NCBI GenBank assembly: GCA_002101235.1
Contig: LWTL01000116.1
Location: forward strand, 1 to 64,000
DNA length: 64,000 bases
Direction: 5' to 3'
DNA from: Cycloclasticus sp. symbiont of Bathymodiolus heckerae
GTDB taxonomy: Bacteria > Pseudomonadota > Gammaproteobacteria > Methylococcales > Cycloclasticaceae
Shown in pieces: positions 36,296-46,735 of the stretch. The number at the start of each line of letters is the position of its first letter. Position 1 is the first letter of the stretch. The translations under genes and the position numbers were made by a program. The notes beneath the pieces were generated by a model. The model did no database searches, was not told the origin of the DNA, and saw nothing but the letters and a program-made list of their open reading frames with translations.

Positions 36296-36322
36296 TAAAG
36301 AATATGCGTATCTAGTCGACAA
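36296..36322 (+). promoter_or_regulatory. candidate sigma-28 promoter for the second receptor
   Basis: TAAA at 36296-36299, 15 bases, then GTCGACAA at 36315-36322, six of eight matches to GCCGATAA with exact spacing. It lies 35 bases before the GTG start of the receptor gene, in the cheB-mcp gap. Confidence 0.45.
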
Positions 36323-36357
36323 TAAGGTTAGGCGCAAATAGGGTTAGGAGTAATTAA

Positions 36358-37578
36358 GTGACAGAACAAAGAAGTTTTATAGGGCAATTTTGGCCTGCTT
36401 TATTAGTGAGTGTTTTGGCCATGGGGGCAAGTTTGTTTTTGCCATCAGCAACGCCATTTCTAGCGTTAATATTAGTTGTTGTAACAACGCTTGCGTGGCT
36501 TGCAGTTGGTTTTATGTCCAGCAGCACGACTCCGGACGTGCAAGAGATGGCTGTTGTTGAGCAGAAAGCTCCCGTTGCGTCAGATATAGACCAAGAAATT
36601 AGTGGTTTATTGGATGATATAAGTTTAATTGTCAGTGAAGAGCTGTCTCGTGCGCAGCAAGAGGTCGCAAGAATCAGGCGGCTGTTGGGTGATGCCATCG
36701 TACAGTTGAGCAATGGCTTTAACGGTATGAATGAGCATGCGCAATTGCAAGAGCGTGAGATATCGAGTGTTATGAGTAGTATGGCGGGTGCTGAGGGTGA
36801 TGATGCGAAGCTGGATTTCTCTACTTTTGTTGACGAAACAAATACCACCTTAAATTATTTCGTAGAGAATATATTAACTATTAGTCAGCAGAGCATGGAG
36901 ATGGTGGGCAATGTCGATGATATCTCAAAAAATATGGACGAAATTCACGAGCTGCTGAAAAACGTAACGGGTATTGCCGACCAAACGAATTTACTTGCAC
37001 TAAACGCCGCCATTGAAGCCGCGCGTGCTGGTGAACACGGTAGAGGTTTTGCTGTGGTGGCCGATGAGGTTCGTAAACTTTCCACCGGGTCTGCCGAAAC
37101 AGTCGACCAAATTAGAGCGGTTATTGTTCAATCTCGAGGTAACATCAGTGCGGCGGTTGATAAAATAGGTCAAATGGCATCTAAAGACATGAACGTGGCG
37201 ATGGAATCGAAACAGCGTGTTAATGAAATGATGGGTGAAATTGGCGAAATGAATGGCATTATCGAAGACAAACTGCAGGTTATTAAAGGTATTACAGCAG
37301 AGATAAATAATGATGTGAGCATGGCGGTTCGAGGCTTGCAATTCGAAGATATGATTAGCCAATTAACGCAGCATATTGAAACAACTTGCGAGCAAGTGTC
37401 ACCATTCATCACACAAGTATCTAATGTTTATAAAAGTGACGATGCATCTAGTAATACCATTGCTAGGGTCAAAAACTTGCGTGAACAACTACAGAGAATA
37501 CGCAGCGAAACCTGTGCAGTTAAGCATGAGGCAGTGGAGCAGAATTCAATGTCAGAAGGGGAAATTGACCTTTTCTAA
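36358..37578 (+). CDS. membrane-anchored chemoreceptor without a periplasmic sensor
   Basis: A 406-residue methyl-accepting protein. Two membrane segments near the N-terminus (about 11-28 and 33-50) are separated by only a few residues, so there is no ligand-binding domain outside the cell. The signalling tip is [21 protein letters not shown] near residues 203-223. The helices are short, as in class 24-28 receptors. The start is GTG 36358 behind TAGGAG. It ends GEIDLF, like the CheD end. It might sense membrane state or relay signals from soluble partners. It converges on proS. Confidence 0.9.
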   Translation: MTEQRSFIGQFWPALLVSVLAMGASLFLPSATPFLALILVVVTTLAWLAVGFMSSSTTPDVQEMAVVEQKAPVASDIDQEISGLLDDISLIVSEELSRAQQEVARIRRLLGDAIVQLSNGFNGMNEHAQLQEREISSVMSSMAGAEGDDAKLDFSTFVDETNTTLNYFVENILTISQQSMEMVGNVDDISKNMDEIHELLKNVTGIADQTNLLALNAAIEAARAGEHGRGFAVVADEVRKLSTGSAETVDQIRAVIVQSRGNISAAVDKIGQMASKDMNVAMESKQRVNEMMGEIGEMNGIIEDKLQVIKGITAEINNDVSMAVRGLQFEDMISQLTQHIETTCEQVSPFITQVSNVYKSDDASSNTIARVKNLREQLQRIRSETCAVKHEAVEQNSMSEGEIDLF

Positions 37579-37594
37579 CAGTTTTCTGCCGTTG

Positions 37595-39310
37595 TCATTG
37601 TTGATTAATAGCTGCTTTTAAGAACGTAATAATATTATCGAGAGGGATGTCTTGATTATCGCTATCCGTTCTTGCGCGGTACTCAACCATACCATTTTCT
37701 AGTCCACGATCGCCGAGCACAACACGGTGAGGGATGCCGATTAGCTCCATGTCGGAGAACATAAAGCCAGGGCGAACCTTTCGATCATCGAAGAGTACGT
37801 CAAAACCAGCTTCTGTTAGCTCAATATAAAGCTTTTCAGTGGCGGATTTTAGTCGTTCGGACTTATGCATATTCATTGGTAATAAAGCTACTTGAAAAGG
37901 CGCTAACGCCGTCGGCCAAATAATACCTTTGTCATCATGATTTTGCTCAATAGCCGCAGCAATTACACGGGTAATACCAATGCCGTAACAGCCCATCGTC
38001 ATAACTTTATTTTTTCCATTTTCATCTAAAACAGACACGTTCATTGCTTGGCTGTATTTAGTGCCTAGTTGGAAAATATGACCTACTTCAATGCCGCGAG
38101 CGAGGGTAAGTGTGCCCTTTCCATCAGGGCTAGCATCGCCTTCAACGACTTGCCGAATGTCTATAATGGAATTAGATTCAGGTAAGTCACGGCCCCAATT
38201 TACATTGCGGTAATGCATGTCATTTTCATTAGCTCCACAGGTGAAGTTGGCCATAACAGCGGCACTGCGGTCGACGATAATAGGAATATCCAGACCAATA
38301 GGGCCAATAAATCCTGCGTTGCAACCAGCGACTTTTTGAATATCCTCGTCGCTTGCCATGGTGAGAGGGGTCAAAACGCCATCAAGTTTTTCAACCTTTA
38401 TTTCGTTGAGCGTATGGTCCCCACGCAGTAGGAGTGCGATAACCGAATCGTCGTCACCTTTAACTAATAAAGTTTTCAAGCATTGGCTTGTTGGGATGTT
38501 AAAAAATGTACTAATGTCTTCGATGCTGCGTTGGTTTGGTGTTGATTCTTTCGATAGAACTTCACTTGCATCAGCTCTCGGTTCGGTAGGTGCTAGTGCC
38601 TCTGCCTTTTCAACATTGGCTGCATATTGGCTTTCGGTGGAAAATGCGATAGCGTCTTCACCTGAATCAGCCAGTACGTGAAATTCATGCGATGCGTTGC
38701 CGCCGATAGAGCCAGTATCAGCAAGAACGGGCCTGAAGTTCAAGCCTAAGCGCGTAAAAATATTGGTGTACGCTTGAAACATGCGATCGTACGTTTGTTG
38801 TAGTGATTCATCGCTAAGGTGAAAAGAGTAAGCGTCTTTCATAATGAACTCACGTGAGCGCATAATGCCGAAGCGAGGGCGAATTTCATCGCGAAATTTG
38901 GTTTGAATTTGGTAGTAATTAAGCGGTAATTGCTTGTAGCTTTTTATTTCATTACGTGCCAGTTCGGTAATAATTTCTTCATGTGTAGGGCCTAAGCAAA
39001 ACTCGCGACCATGGCGATCTTTTAAACGGGCCAATTCTGGGCCGTACTGTTCCCAGCGACCAGACTCTTGCCATAATTCTGAAGGTTGCACGACGGGCAT
39101 CAGTACTTCTAGCGCGCCAGCATTGTTCATTTCTTCCCGAACAATCGCTTGAGCTTTCTGTAATACGCGAACACCTAACGGCAACCAGTTATATAAGCCA
39201 GCGGCCAATTTTCGAACAAGCCCTGCACGGATCATCAGTTGATGGCTGGCGATTTCGGCGTCGGATGGGGTTTCTTTTACGGTATTAAGAGGGAATTGGC
39301 TTGTGCGCAT
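37595..39310 (-). CDS. proS: prolyl-tRNA synthetase
   Basis: Charges tRNA-Pro. The 571-residue, bacterial-type enzyme has the class II motifs ([33 protein letters not shown], motif 2 near [21 protein letters not shown] and motif 3 [13 protein letters not shown]) and the inserted YbaK-like editing domain at about 230-390. It stands alone, with convergent neighbour on one side and a divergent porin gene on the other. Confidence 0.97.
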   Translation of the reverse strand: MRTSQFPLNTVKETPSDAEIASHQLMIRAGLVRKLAAGLYNWLPLGVRVLQKAQAIVREEMNNAGALEVLMPVVQPSELWQESGRWEQYGPELARLKDRHGREFCLGPTHEEIITELARNEIKSYKQLPLNYYQIQTKFRDEIRPRFGIMRSREFIMKDAYSFHLSDESLQQTYDRMFQAYTNIFTRLGLNFRPVLADTGSIGGNASHEFHVLADSGEDAIAFSTESQYAANVEKAEALAPTEPRADASEVLSKESTPNQRSIEDISTFFNIPTSQCLKTLLVKGDDDSVIALLLRGDHTLNEIKVEKLDGVLTPLTMASDEDIQKVAGCNAGFIGPIGLDIPIIVDRSAAVMANFTCGANENDMHYRNVNWGRDLPESNSIIDIRQVVEGDASPDGKGTLTLARGIEVGHIFQLGTKYSQAMNVSVLDENGKNKVMTMGCYGIGITRVIAAAIEQNHDDKGIIWPTALAPFQVALLPMNMHKSERLKSATEKLYIELTEAGFDVLFDDRKVRPGFMFSDMELIGIPHRVVLGDRGLENGMVEYRARTDSDNQDIPLDNIITFLKAAINQQ

Positions 39311-39510
39311 AAGTGTTTACTTGTTTTAACGTATGTTGAATGACGGACGTTATTTTACGCTGAAAATATCACCTTACATAGTGGTTAGCGAGGGAAAGGC
39401 TATATAAGTCAATGTATTGTAAATTAACTAAAATTTTGGGAGTCTATTTTGCTATAGTTCTGCCTGCGTTTAGTGGTACTAAAACTATAAAATTATAGAG
39501 GGGAATGTAT

Positions 39511-40884
39511 ATGGAATTTAAAAAATTAGCATTGGCTGCAGCGATTATTGCCGGCTTATCAACGCAAGCGCAAGCGGGCTCAGAACTTTCAACTTTATTA
39601 ATGTTGTTGCATGAAAATGGCACAATTACGACAGAGCAGTACAAGCGTGTTTTAGCTGAAGCGAACGCCACAGAGCAAAAGAATGTCGCTGAGAAGCAAG
39701 AGCTACAAGCGGCACTGGATGAAGCTACTAACGTAAAAGTGAGCGTTGGGAAAGGTGGCTTAGCGGTTAAAACACGTGACGGTAGCTTTACAACGAAAAT
39801 TGGTGGTCGCATGCAGCTAGATTCTGGATGGTATGGTGAAGATCGAAGCGGCTCTGGAAGTACATTAGGTGATGGTACGGAGTTGCGTCGTGCAAGGTTG
39901 TATATGAAAGGCACTATTTATAATGACTGGTTCTACAAATTTGAATATGACTTCGCAAATAACTCCTCGAGTGGGACGACAGCTAAGGGTATTACTGATA
40001 TTTGGTTGGGTTATAACGGGTTTGATTTTGAAGGTCTAAGCGTAAAGGTGGGTCACTTTAGAGACCCTTTTATGCTGCAAGATGCGGTGAGTGACAACAA
40101 TACGCAATTCACTGAAAGGGCGTCTATCGATGCATTTACTGCGGGTCGCCATATTGGCGCTATGGCCAGCATAGACCGTAAGCATTGGACTGCCGCATTG
40201 GGGGTCTTTGGCGAAAGCGCGAGCAAATCTGGAGGGAGTGATGATGAAGGTTGGGGAACTGCGGGCCGCGTCACTTGGATGCCTATTAATGAAAAAGGTT
40301 CGTTGATTCATTTGGGTCTGGCGGCGGATTATAGAAGTACTCGTAGTAATGATGTTCGTTTCAAACAGCAACCGGAAACACATGTAACAGGTGTTAACTT
40401 TGTTGATACGGGTACATTGACTGATGTGGATAACTACTTAACATTAGGTGCGGAATTGGCGGTTGTTCAAGGCCGTTTTTCTGGTCAAACTGAATATGTC
40501 AGAGTGAAGCTGGATCGTGATACAGCCAGTGACCCAACGTTTGATGGTTGGTATGCACAAGCGGGTTGGTTTTTAACGAACGATACACGCCCATACTCGT
40601 TTAAAGGCGCCAAATTCAAAGGGGTGAAGCCTAAAAGCATTGTCGGTAAAGGTGGCATTGGTGCCTGGGAAGTCGCGCTACGCTACAGTACTATCGACTT
40701 AAATGATGGCGGTATAGTTGGTGGTGAAATGGACAACTTAACATTGGGTTTGAATTGGTATCCGACAGCTGGCTTACGCGTTTCTGCTAACTATATAAAA
40801 ATGTTAGAAATGGATAGAGAAGGAAGTGAGCTCGATAATGAAGAGGCGGATATTATGCAACTTCGCGGTCAATGGGCGTTTTAA
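39511..40884 (+). CDS. OprP/OprO-like outer-membrane porin
   Basis: A 457-residue outer-membrane channel of the phosphate-selective porin family. It has a signal peptide (cleavage after TQAQA, about residue 23), a short helical N-terminal region (ENGTITTEQYKRVLAEANA), then a long run of beta strands with the family signature KIGGRMQLDSGWYG, ending in an aromatic-terminal strand (LRGQWAF). I chose the ATG at 39511, about seven bases from GAGGGG, rather than the ATG at 39505, which is too close. A terminator and then tupA follow, which suggests an oxyanion substrate. Confidence 0.88.
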   Translation: MEFKKLALAAAIIAGLSTQAQAGSELSTLLMLLHENGTITTEQYKRVLAEANATEQKNVAEKQELQAALDEATNVKVSVGKGGLAVKTRDGSFTTKIGGRMQLDSGWYGEDRSGSGSTLGDGTELRRARLYMKGTIYNDWFYKFEYDFANNSSSGTTAKGITDIWLGYNGFDFEGLSVKVGHFRDPFMLQDAVSDNNTQFTERASIDAFTAGRHIGAMASIDRKHWTAALGVFGESASKSGGSDDEGWGTAGRVTWMPINEKGSLIHLGLAADYRSTRSNDVRFKQQPETHVTGVNFVDTGTLTDVDNYLTLGAELAVVQGRFSGQTEYVRVKLDRDTASDPTFDGWYAQAGWFLTNDTRPYSFKGAKFKGVKPKSIVGKGGIGAWEVALRYSTIDLNDGGIVGGEMDNLTLGLNWYPTAGLRVSANYIKMLEMDREGSELDNEEADIMQLRGQWAF

Positions 40885-40900
40885 AACCGTTTAAATGACA

Positions 40901-40930
40901 ACAAAGGCACGATTACTGTGCCTTTGTTTT
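40901..40930 (+). terminator. terminator between the porin gene and tupA
   Basis: ACAAAGGCAC and GTGCCTTTGT form a perfect 10-bp stem with a seven-base loop and a TTT tail. The T run is short, so some transcription may reach tupA. Confidence 0.75.
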
Positions 40931-40953
40931 AACCATATAAATAAGGAAGTTAC

Positions 40954-41766
40954 ATGAAAAGGTTAGCCCATAGGCTGTTCGGGTTGGTTACAGGCGCGTT
41001 GTTATTAATTGCTCAAAATAGTTGGGCGACAGACGTGCTAAGAATGTCGACAACGACAAGTACCGAAAACTCAGGGTTATTGACGGTATTGAACCCAGCA
41101 TTTGAAGTGAAATACGATATTAAGCTTGAGGTAATTGCGGTTGGTACAGGCAAAGCGTTAAAAATGGGTGGTCAAGGTGATGTAGATGTAGTGTTTGTGC
41201 ACGCGCCAAGTGCGGAGTTGAAATATGTAAAGGCAGGTGACTTTATCGACCGTGCAGCAGTGATGCATAACGATTTTGTTATCGTTGGTCCAAAAGGCGA
41301 CCCGGCAAAACTTTCTACAGCTGGAACAGCAAAGGAAGCGTTGTATAAAATTTCATCTACGGAATCAGCGTTTATTTCGCGTGGTGATGACTCTGGAACG
41401 CATAAGAAAGAAAAAATATTATGGGCTCATGCTGACATTACGCCAACGGGTGAGTGGTATGCCGAAGTTGGCCAGGGCATGGGCGCGGTGTTGAATATTG
41501 CCAATGAGAAGCAAGCCTACGCATTAACCGATCGTGGAACGCAAATTGCGTTTGCGGATAGATTGTCGCTAACAATTTCTTTTGAAGGCGATCCGGTTTT
41601 ATTTAACCCGTACCATGTAATGGCGGTTAATCCCGCAAAGCATGAAGGGGTTAAGTATGGGTTAGCTTTAAAGTACATTGAATTTGTAACAGGCGAGGAA
41701 GGCCAAGCGCTTATCGCGGGCTTTAGAAAAGGCGATCAGCAATTATTTTATCCCGACGCGCAATAG
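40954..41766 (+). CDS. tupA: tungstate-binding periplasmic protein TupA
   Basis: Substrate-binding component of a tungstate importer. The 270-residue protein has a signal peptide (ending NSWA, about residue 25) and the two TupA signatures TTTSTENSG at 33-41 and RGDDSGTHKKE near residue 144, which bind the oxyanion. tupB (permease) and tupC (ATPase) should follow but do not: a terminator and then convergent uvrA come next. Either the transporter is encoded elsewhere or the protein works with another ABC system. Confidence 0.88.
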   Translation: MKRLAHRLFGLVTGALLLIAQNSWATDVLRMSTTTSTENSGLLTVLNPAFEVKYDIKLEVIAVGTGKALKMGGQGDVDVVFVHAPSAELKYVKAGDFIDRAAVMHNDFVIVGPKGDPAKLSTAGTAKEALYKISSTESAFISRGDDSGTHKKEKILWAHADITPTGEWYAEVGQGMGAVLNIANEKQAYALTDRGTQIAFADRLSLTISFEGDPVLFNPYHVMAVNPAKHEGVKYGLALKYIEFVTGEEGQALIAGFRKGDQQLFYPDAQ

Positions 41767-41791
41767 CTTATTTTTTAACCATTATTTCAAG

Positions 41792-41821
41792 CGCCTTCTA
41801 TGAAAATAGTGGGCGTTTTTT
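41792..41821 (+). terminator. terminator after tupA
   Basis: CGCCTTCTAT and ATAGTGGGCG form an imperfect 10-bp stem with a GAAA loop followed by TTTTTT, 25 bases past the tupA stop. Confidence 0.7.
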
Positions 41822-41856
41822 ATGCAAGTAACAGGCAGAAAAGGAATTAGAATACT

Positions 41857-44682
41857 TCAGCTTTTTTGAACTAATAATGGTTTTAGATAATGGCCGGTAT
41901 GTGTGCCGCTCAAATTAGCGACGGTTTCGGGGGTGCCTTCTGCAATTATTTGTCCGCCACCATCGCCACCTTCCGGGCCAATATCAATAACCCAATCGGC
42001 TGTTTTTATCACATCAAGATTGTGCTCAATAACCACCAATGTATTGCCGTGGTCACGTAAGGTGTGCAAAACAGTGAGTAGCTGCTGAATATCTGCAAAG
42101 TGAAGGCCGGTGGTGGGTTCATCTAAAATATATAGCGTTTTCCCCGTGTCACGTTTAGACAATTCGCGTGATAACTTAACGCGTTGCGCTTCGCCACCGG
42201 ACAAGGTGACGGCATTTTGCCCTAAAGTGATATAGCCCAAACCAACGTCCATTAAAGTACGTAACTTTCTTGCGACGACAGGAATAGCGCTAAAAAATGA
42301 GCCGGCATCTTCAATTGTCATCGAAAGCACTTCGTGGATAGTCTTTCCTTTGTAGCGAATTTCTAATGTTTCGCGACCATAACGTTGGCCTTTACAGTTT
42401 TCACACTTAACGTACACGTCAGCAAGAAAGTGCATTTCTACTTTAATAACGCCATCGCCCTTACATGTTTCGCAGCGTCCACCTTTAACGTTAAAACTAA
42501 ATCGCCCCGGTGTATAGCCACGTGAACGCGCCTCCGGTGTGGCAGCAAACAATTCGCGTATAGGAGTGAATAACCCCGTGTATGTAGCAGGGTTTGAGCG
42601 AGGGGTGCGGCCGATAGGGCTTTGATCTATATCAACTACTTTGTCTAGGTGTTCCAAGCCGTCGATGCCATCATTAGCCGCAATAGATAGTGATGACCTG
42701 TTGAGCACCTTAGCCACGGTGGGGTACAGCGTCTCGTTGATGAGTGTGGACTTGCCCGAGCCTGATACACCTGTGACACAGGTTAGCAAACCAATAGGAA
42801 TGTCGACGCTGATGTTTTTTAGATTATTAGCGCGAGCATTATGAATGCGTATTAATTTTTCTGGGTCGACAGGGTGACGAACCGCTGGCACGGCAATAAA
42901 TTTTTTCCCTGAGAGATATTGCCCCGTTGTTGATTGAGGGTTGTTTATCACATCTTGCGGAGTGCCTTGGGCAATAATTTCACCGCCATGAATGCCGGCA
43001 TTAGGGCCAATATCAACGACATGATCAGCCGCTAAGATAGCATCTTCATCGTGTTCAACGACGATCACAGTATTGCCAATGTCGCGCAGATGAAAAAGGG
43101 TATTAATAAGACGCTGGTTGTCCCGCTGATGTAAGCCAATGGATGGCTCGTCTAAAACATACATAACACCCACTAAACCGGCGCCAATCTGACTGGCAAG
43201 ACGAATACGTTGTGCTTCACCACCCGATAATGTATCGGCACTGCGATCTAACGACAAATAATCCAAGCCGACATTAATTAAAAATTCGAGTCGCGCCTTA
43301 ACTTCTTTAATAATCTTTTTAGCAATTTCACCGCGGTGCCCTGTGAGTTCTAACGAAGCGAATAAAGCACTGGTTTTTTGAATAGATAAACAGGTGATGC
43401 TGGGCAACGTGTGCTCACCAACAAAGACATGACGAGCGGCAGTATTTAAACGTTCGCCCTTACAATCAGGACAGGACTTGCTGGATAAATATTTAGCGAG
43501 CTCATCGCGTACGGTGTTGGAGTCGGTTTCTCGATAACGGCGCTCCATGCTGTGAATAATACCTTCAAAAGGATGTGATCGTTCAATTACTTCGCTGCGG
43601 CTATTTAAACTGGTAAAGCTAATATCTTCGTTGTCACTACCAAATAAAATAGCGTGTTGTATTTCTTTAGAGTAGGAGTTAAAAGGCGCTTCGGGATCGA
43701 ATTTATAATGCTTGGCAAGCGATGTGATCATCTGGAAATAATACATATTTCGCTTATCCCAGCCACGAATAGCGCCGCCAGCAAGGCTGATATCAGGGCT
43801 GTGTAAAACTTGATCCGGGTCTATGTACTGCTTGATGCCTAAGCCATCGCAACTTGAACACGCGCCTTTAGGGCTGTTGAATGAAAAGCTTCGTGGCTCT
43901 AGTTCGCTGATACTGTAACCACAAATTGAACAGGCAAACCGTGCGGAAAACAAGTGTTCTTCATCGTCATCCATACTGCTGATGACAGCAATACCGTCAG
44001 TCAGTTTTAGAGCAGTTTCAAATGATTCAGCAAGGCGAATAGATAAGTCATCACGGATTTTGAAACGATCGACGATGACCTCAATCGTGTGTTTCTTTTT
44101 TAATTCGAGCGTCGGTGCGTCGTCTAAGTCGACTATTTCACCGTCAATACGTGCGCGAATAAAACCCTGATTTCGCAAATCATTAAGCGCATTAAAGTGT
44201 TCGCCTTTACGTTCTTGAATAACTGGTGCGAGTAACATCCAGCGCTTATCAGGGTTTAGTGCAAGAACTGAGTCCACCATTTGAGTAATGGTTTGTGCTT
44301 CTAACGATGTGTCGTGATCGGGACATCGAGGAATGCCAGTTCGTGCAAATAAAAGTCGCAAGTAGTCGTAAATTTCGGTAATAGTGCCCACGGTGGAGCG
44401 AGGGTTATGCGACGTTGATTTTTGTTCAATAGAAATAGCAGGCGACAAGCCTTCAATATGATCAACATCGGGCTTTTCCATCACCGATAAGAATTGGCGA
44501 GCGTAAGCTGATAACGATTCAACGTAACGGCGTTGACCTTCGGCATAAATAGTGTCGAAAGCGAGTGAGGATTTTCCAGAACCCGATAAGCCAGTGATAA
44601 CAATCAGCTTATCTCGAGGAAGGTCGAGGTCAATACTTTTTAAGTTGTGCGTTCTTGCGCCGCGAATTTGAATGGTGTCCAT
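41857..44682 (-). CDS. uvrA: excinuclease ABC subunit A
   Basis: DNA-damage-recognising ATPase of nucleotide excision repair. The 941 residues hold two ABC modules (Walker [15 protein letters not shown] near residue 31 and GVSGSGKST near 640; signatures [12 protein letters not shown] and [11 protein letters not shown]) and zinc-binding Cys clusters ([40 protein letters not shown]). Length and start are typical. It is divergent from the MFS gene; no LexA box of the E. coli form is seen in the 68-base gap. Confidence 0.98.
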   Translation of the reverse strand: MDTIQIRGARTHNLKSIDLDLPRDKLIVITGLSGSGKSSLAFDTIYAEGQRRYVESLSAYARQFLSVMEKPDVDHIEGLSPAISIEQKSTSHNPRSTVGTITEIYDYLRLLFARTGIPRCPDHDTSLEAQTITQMVDSVLALNPDKRWMLLAPVIQERKGEHFNALNDLRNQGFIRARIDGEIVDLDDAPTLELKKKHTIEVIVDRFKIRDDLSIRLAESFETALKLTDGIAVISSMDDDEEHLFSARFACSICGYSISELEPRSFSFNSPKGACSSCDGLGIKQYIDPDQVLHSPDISLAGGAIRGWDKRNMYYFQMITSLAKHYKFDPEAPFNSYSKEIQHAILFGSDNEDISFTSLNSRSEVIERSHPFEGIIHSMERRYRETDSNTVRDELAKYLSSKSCPDCKGERLNTAARHVFVGEHTLPSITCLSIQKTSALFASLELTGHRGEIAKKIIKEVKARLEFLINVGLDYLSLDRSADTLSGGEAQRIRLASQIGAGLVGVMYVLDEPSIGLHQRDNQRLINTLFHLRDIGNTVIVVEHDEDAILAADHVVDIGPNAGIHGGEIIAQGTPQDVINNPQSTTGQYLSGKKFIAVPAVRHPVDPEKLIRIHNARANNLKNISVDIPIGLLTCVTGVSGSGKSTLINETLYPTVAKVLNRSSLSIAANDGIDGLEHLDKVVDIDQSPIGRTPRSNPATYTGLFTPIRELFAATPEARSRGYTPGRFSFNVKGGRCETCKGDGVIKVEMHFLADVYVKCENCKGQRYGRETLEIRYKGKTIHEVLSMTIEDAGSFFSAIPVVARKLRTLMDVGLGYITLGQNAVTLSGGEAQRVKLSRELSKRDTGKTLYILDEPTTGLHFADIQQLLTVLHTLRDHGNTLVVIEHNLDVIKTADWVIDIGPEGGDGGGQIIAEGTPETVANLSGTHTGHYLKPLLVQKS

Positions 44683-44750
44683 CTAGGTAACTAATTAATG
44701 CGCCAAACCTGTTAATATACCCCTCTTTTTACAGGCTAGGCAAAGTAATT

Positions 44751-46130
44751 ATGGCTGATTCATCAAGCCGATCATCAACAATGAGTGACGAAGAAAAGAG
44801 AGCGAGTTTAGGCTTGGCTGGTATCTTTTCTATGCGTATGCTCGGGTTGTTTATGATTTTGCCGGTGATGTCGCTCTATACCGAAAATCTTAATGGCATC
44901 ACGCCGCTTTTGTTGGGGTTGTCGATTAGTATTTACGGTTTAACGCAGGCTTTGTTACAAATACCATTCGGTCTTATGTCCGACCGTTTTGGTCGTAAAA
45001 GAATCATTACTATCGGTTTGTTATTGTTTGTGGCGGGTAGTGTGTTGGCGGCCATGTCGACAACGATTTACGGCATTATTGCAGGTCGAGCCTTGCAGGG
45101 TTCAGGCGCAGTTGCTGCGGCTGTTATGGCGCTGGCGGCAGATTTAACGCTTGAGCAAAACCGTACAAAAATAATGGCGACTATCGGCATTAGTATTGGT
45201 ATTTCTTTTGGAATAGCGATGGTGCTTGGGCCAGTGTTAGCGTCGGTTGTAGGTTTGTCAGGCATCTTTTGGTTTACAGCTATTCTTGCGTGTATTGGCA
45301 TCGTTATTTTGCATAAAGTGGTGCCAAACCCTAAAAAGGTCACTATTCATAAGGATGCGGAGCCTATTCCCGCGCTGATGGGTAAAGTGCTGAAAGACGG
45401 GCAGCTACTTCGTTTAGATTTCGGTATTTTCTGTTTGCATTTAGTGATGACAGCTATGTTCGTTGTTTTGCCTTTACTAATGCGAGGCAAGCTGGGTATT
45501 GCGGCAGAAGATCACTGGATGGTGTATTTGCCGGTATTAGGATTATCGGTTATTGCCATGGTGCCATTTATTATCATCGCAGAAAAAAAGCGCAAAATGA
45601 AAGCAGTGTTTGTTGGTGCGGTTGCTGTTTTGTCGGTTGCCTGTTTAGGCCTGTATTTATTCAGTGATAATTTATGGGGGATGGGTGCGACGCTTTTTGT
45701 TTTCTTCACAGCGTTTAATTTATTGGAAGCAACGTTGCCGTCACTCATCTCTAAAATAGCGTTTGCGGGTGGTAAAGGAACGGCGATGGGCGTTTATTCT
45801 AGTGCGCAGTTTTTTGGTGCTTTTTGTGGCGGCTTGATGGGCGGCCTTGTTTGGGATGCTTATGGGTTAGCTAATGTATTTTTGGTGTGCTCTGCTATTT
45901 TATTTATGTGGTTTTTAGCCGCGTTTAGCATGCAATCCCCACGTCATATGAGCAGCTTGTTAAAGCATGTGACAATCGAATCAGACGCGCAAGCGAAAGA
46001 AATAACTGATAAGCTATTAGCTGTAAAAGGCGTGCTAGATGTAGGTATTTCAGCAGATGATTCAACGGCTTATTTAAAAGTTGATAATGAGTTGTTGGAT
46101 GAGAAAGAGCTAGACGCAATCATTTCTTAA
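44751..46130 (+). CDS. MFS transporter with C-terminal YAM domain (YajR-like)
   Basis: A 459-residue major facilitator protein of about 12 membrane segments, with motif A GLMSDRFGRKRII after segment 2 at about 76-88. Residues from about 400 (LLKHVTIESDAQAKEITDKL) form a small soluble ferredoxin-like domain, the YAM domain found in E. coli YajR, whose substrate is unknown. It lies between uvrA and ssb; an MFS gene in that place is common in gammaproteobacteria. Confidence 0.9.
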   Translation: MADSSSRSSTMSDEEKRASLGLAGIFSMRMLGLFMILPVMSLYTENLNGITPLLLGLSISIYGLTQALLQIPFGLMSDRFGRKRIITIGLLLFVAGSVLAAMSTTIYGIIAGRALQGSGAVAAAVMALAADLTLEQNRTKIMATIGISIGISFGIAMVLGPVLASVVGLSGIFWFTAILACIGIVILHKVVPNPKKVTIHKDAEPIPALMGKVLKDGQLLRLDFGIFCLHLVMTAMFVVLPLLMRGKLGIAAEDHWMVYLPVLGLSVIAMVPFIIIAEKKRKMKAVFVGAVAVLSVACLGLYLFSDNLWGMGATLFVFFTAFNLLEATLPSLISKIAFAGGKGTAMGVYSSAQFFGAFCGGLMGGLVWDAYGLANVFLVCSAILFMWFLAAFSMQSPRHMSSLLKHVTIESDAQAKEITDKLLAVKGVLDVGISADDSTAYLKVDNELLDEKELDAIIS

Positions 46131-46181
46131 TTAATAAAAAGCGCCTTGTATTTAGGGCGCGTAATAACTTTGGAGCACGAC

Positions 46182-46652
46182 ATGGCGAGTAGAGGCGTAA
46201 ATAAAGTAATTTTGGTGGGTAACTTAGGGAAAGATCCTGAAATCCGTTATATGCCAAGTGGTGGTGCGGTAGCCAATATTACCGTTGCAACATCAGAAAC
46301 GTGGAAAGATAAAAATACCGGCGAGCAAAAAGAACAAACAGAATGGCACCGTGTTGTATTCTTTAACCGCTTAGCTGAAGTTGTGGGTGAGTACCTTAAG
46401 AAGGGCTCAAAAATTTATGTAGAAGGTTCGTTGCAAACTCGCAAATGGCAAGACCAAAGTGGGCAAGATCGTTATACGACAGAGATTAAAGGTAGCACGA
46501 TGCAAATGCTAGACAGCCGTGGTGGCGGGTCTGCTGAGTTTTCTCCAGCACCGCAACAACAGCAGCGTTCACAACAGCCAAGCAATTTTTCATCTGCACC
46601 TGCACAGCCAACAGCGCCAATGGATGACTTTGATGACGATATTCCATTTTAG
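46182..46652 (+). CDS. ssb: single-stranded DNA-binding protein
   Basis: Coats single-stranded DNA and recruits repair and replication proteins. From the ATG at 46182 (behind TGGAG) the product has 156 residues; an upstream in-frame TTG lies in the preceding hairpin and is unlikely. It has the OB fold ([45 protein letters not shown]), a Gln/Pro-rich linker and the conserved acidic tip DFDDDIPF that binds partners such as the psi/chi complex. Confidence 0.97.
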   Translation: MASRGVNKVILVGNLGKDPEIRYMPSGGAVANITVATSETWKDKNTGEQKEQTEWHRVVFFNRLAEVVGEYLKKGSKIYVEGSLQTRKWQDQSGQDRYTTEIKGSTMQMLDSRGGGSAEFSPAPQQQQRSQQPSNFSSAPAQPTAPMDDFDDDIPF

Positions 46653-46735
46653 AGGTCATCTGCGGAACTTTTGTAGTACTTTTGAGATCAAAGTAGCTCA
46701 TTTTAAATTCAAACTTTTAATAGGAAACGAATAAT

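Noticed and set aside
44683-44750. CCTGT ... ACAGG inverted repeat between uvrA and the MFS gene, possibly a LexA (SOS) box
   Set aside because: The arms are 18 bases apart; an E. coli LexA box has CTGT and ACAG separated by eight bases. Not a LexA site of that type.
46131-46181. GCGCC ... GGCGC hairpin before ssb as a terminator of the MFS gene
   Set aside because: The stem is short and no T run follows; it may still influence ssb, but termination is not supported.
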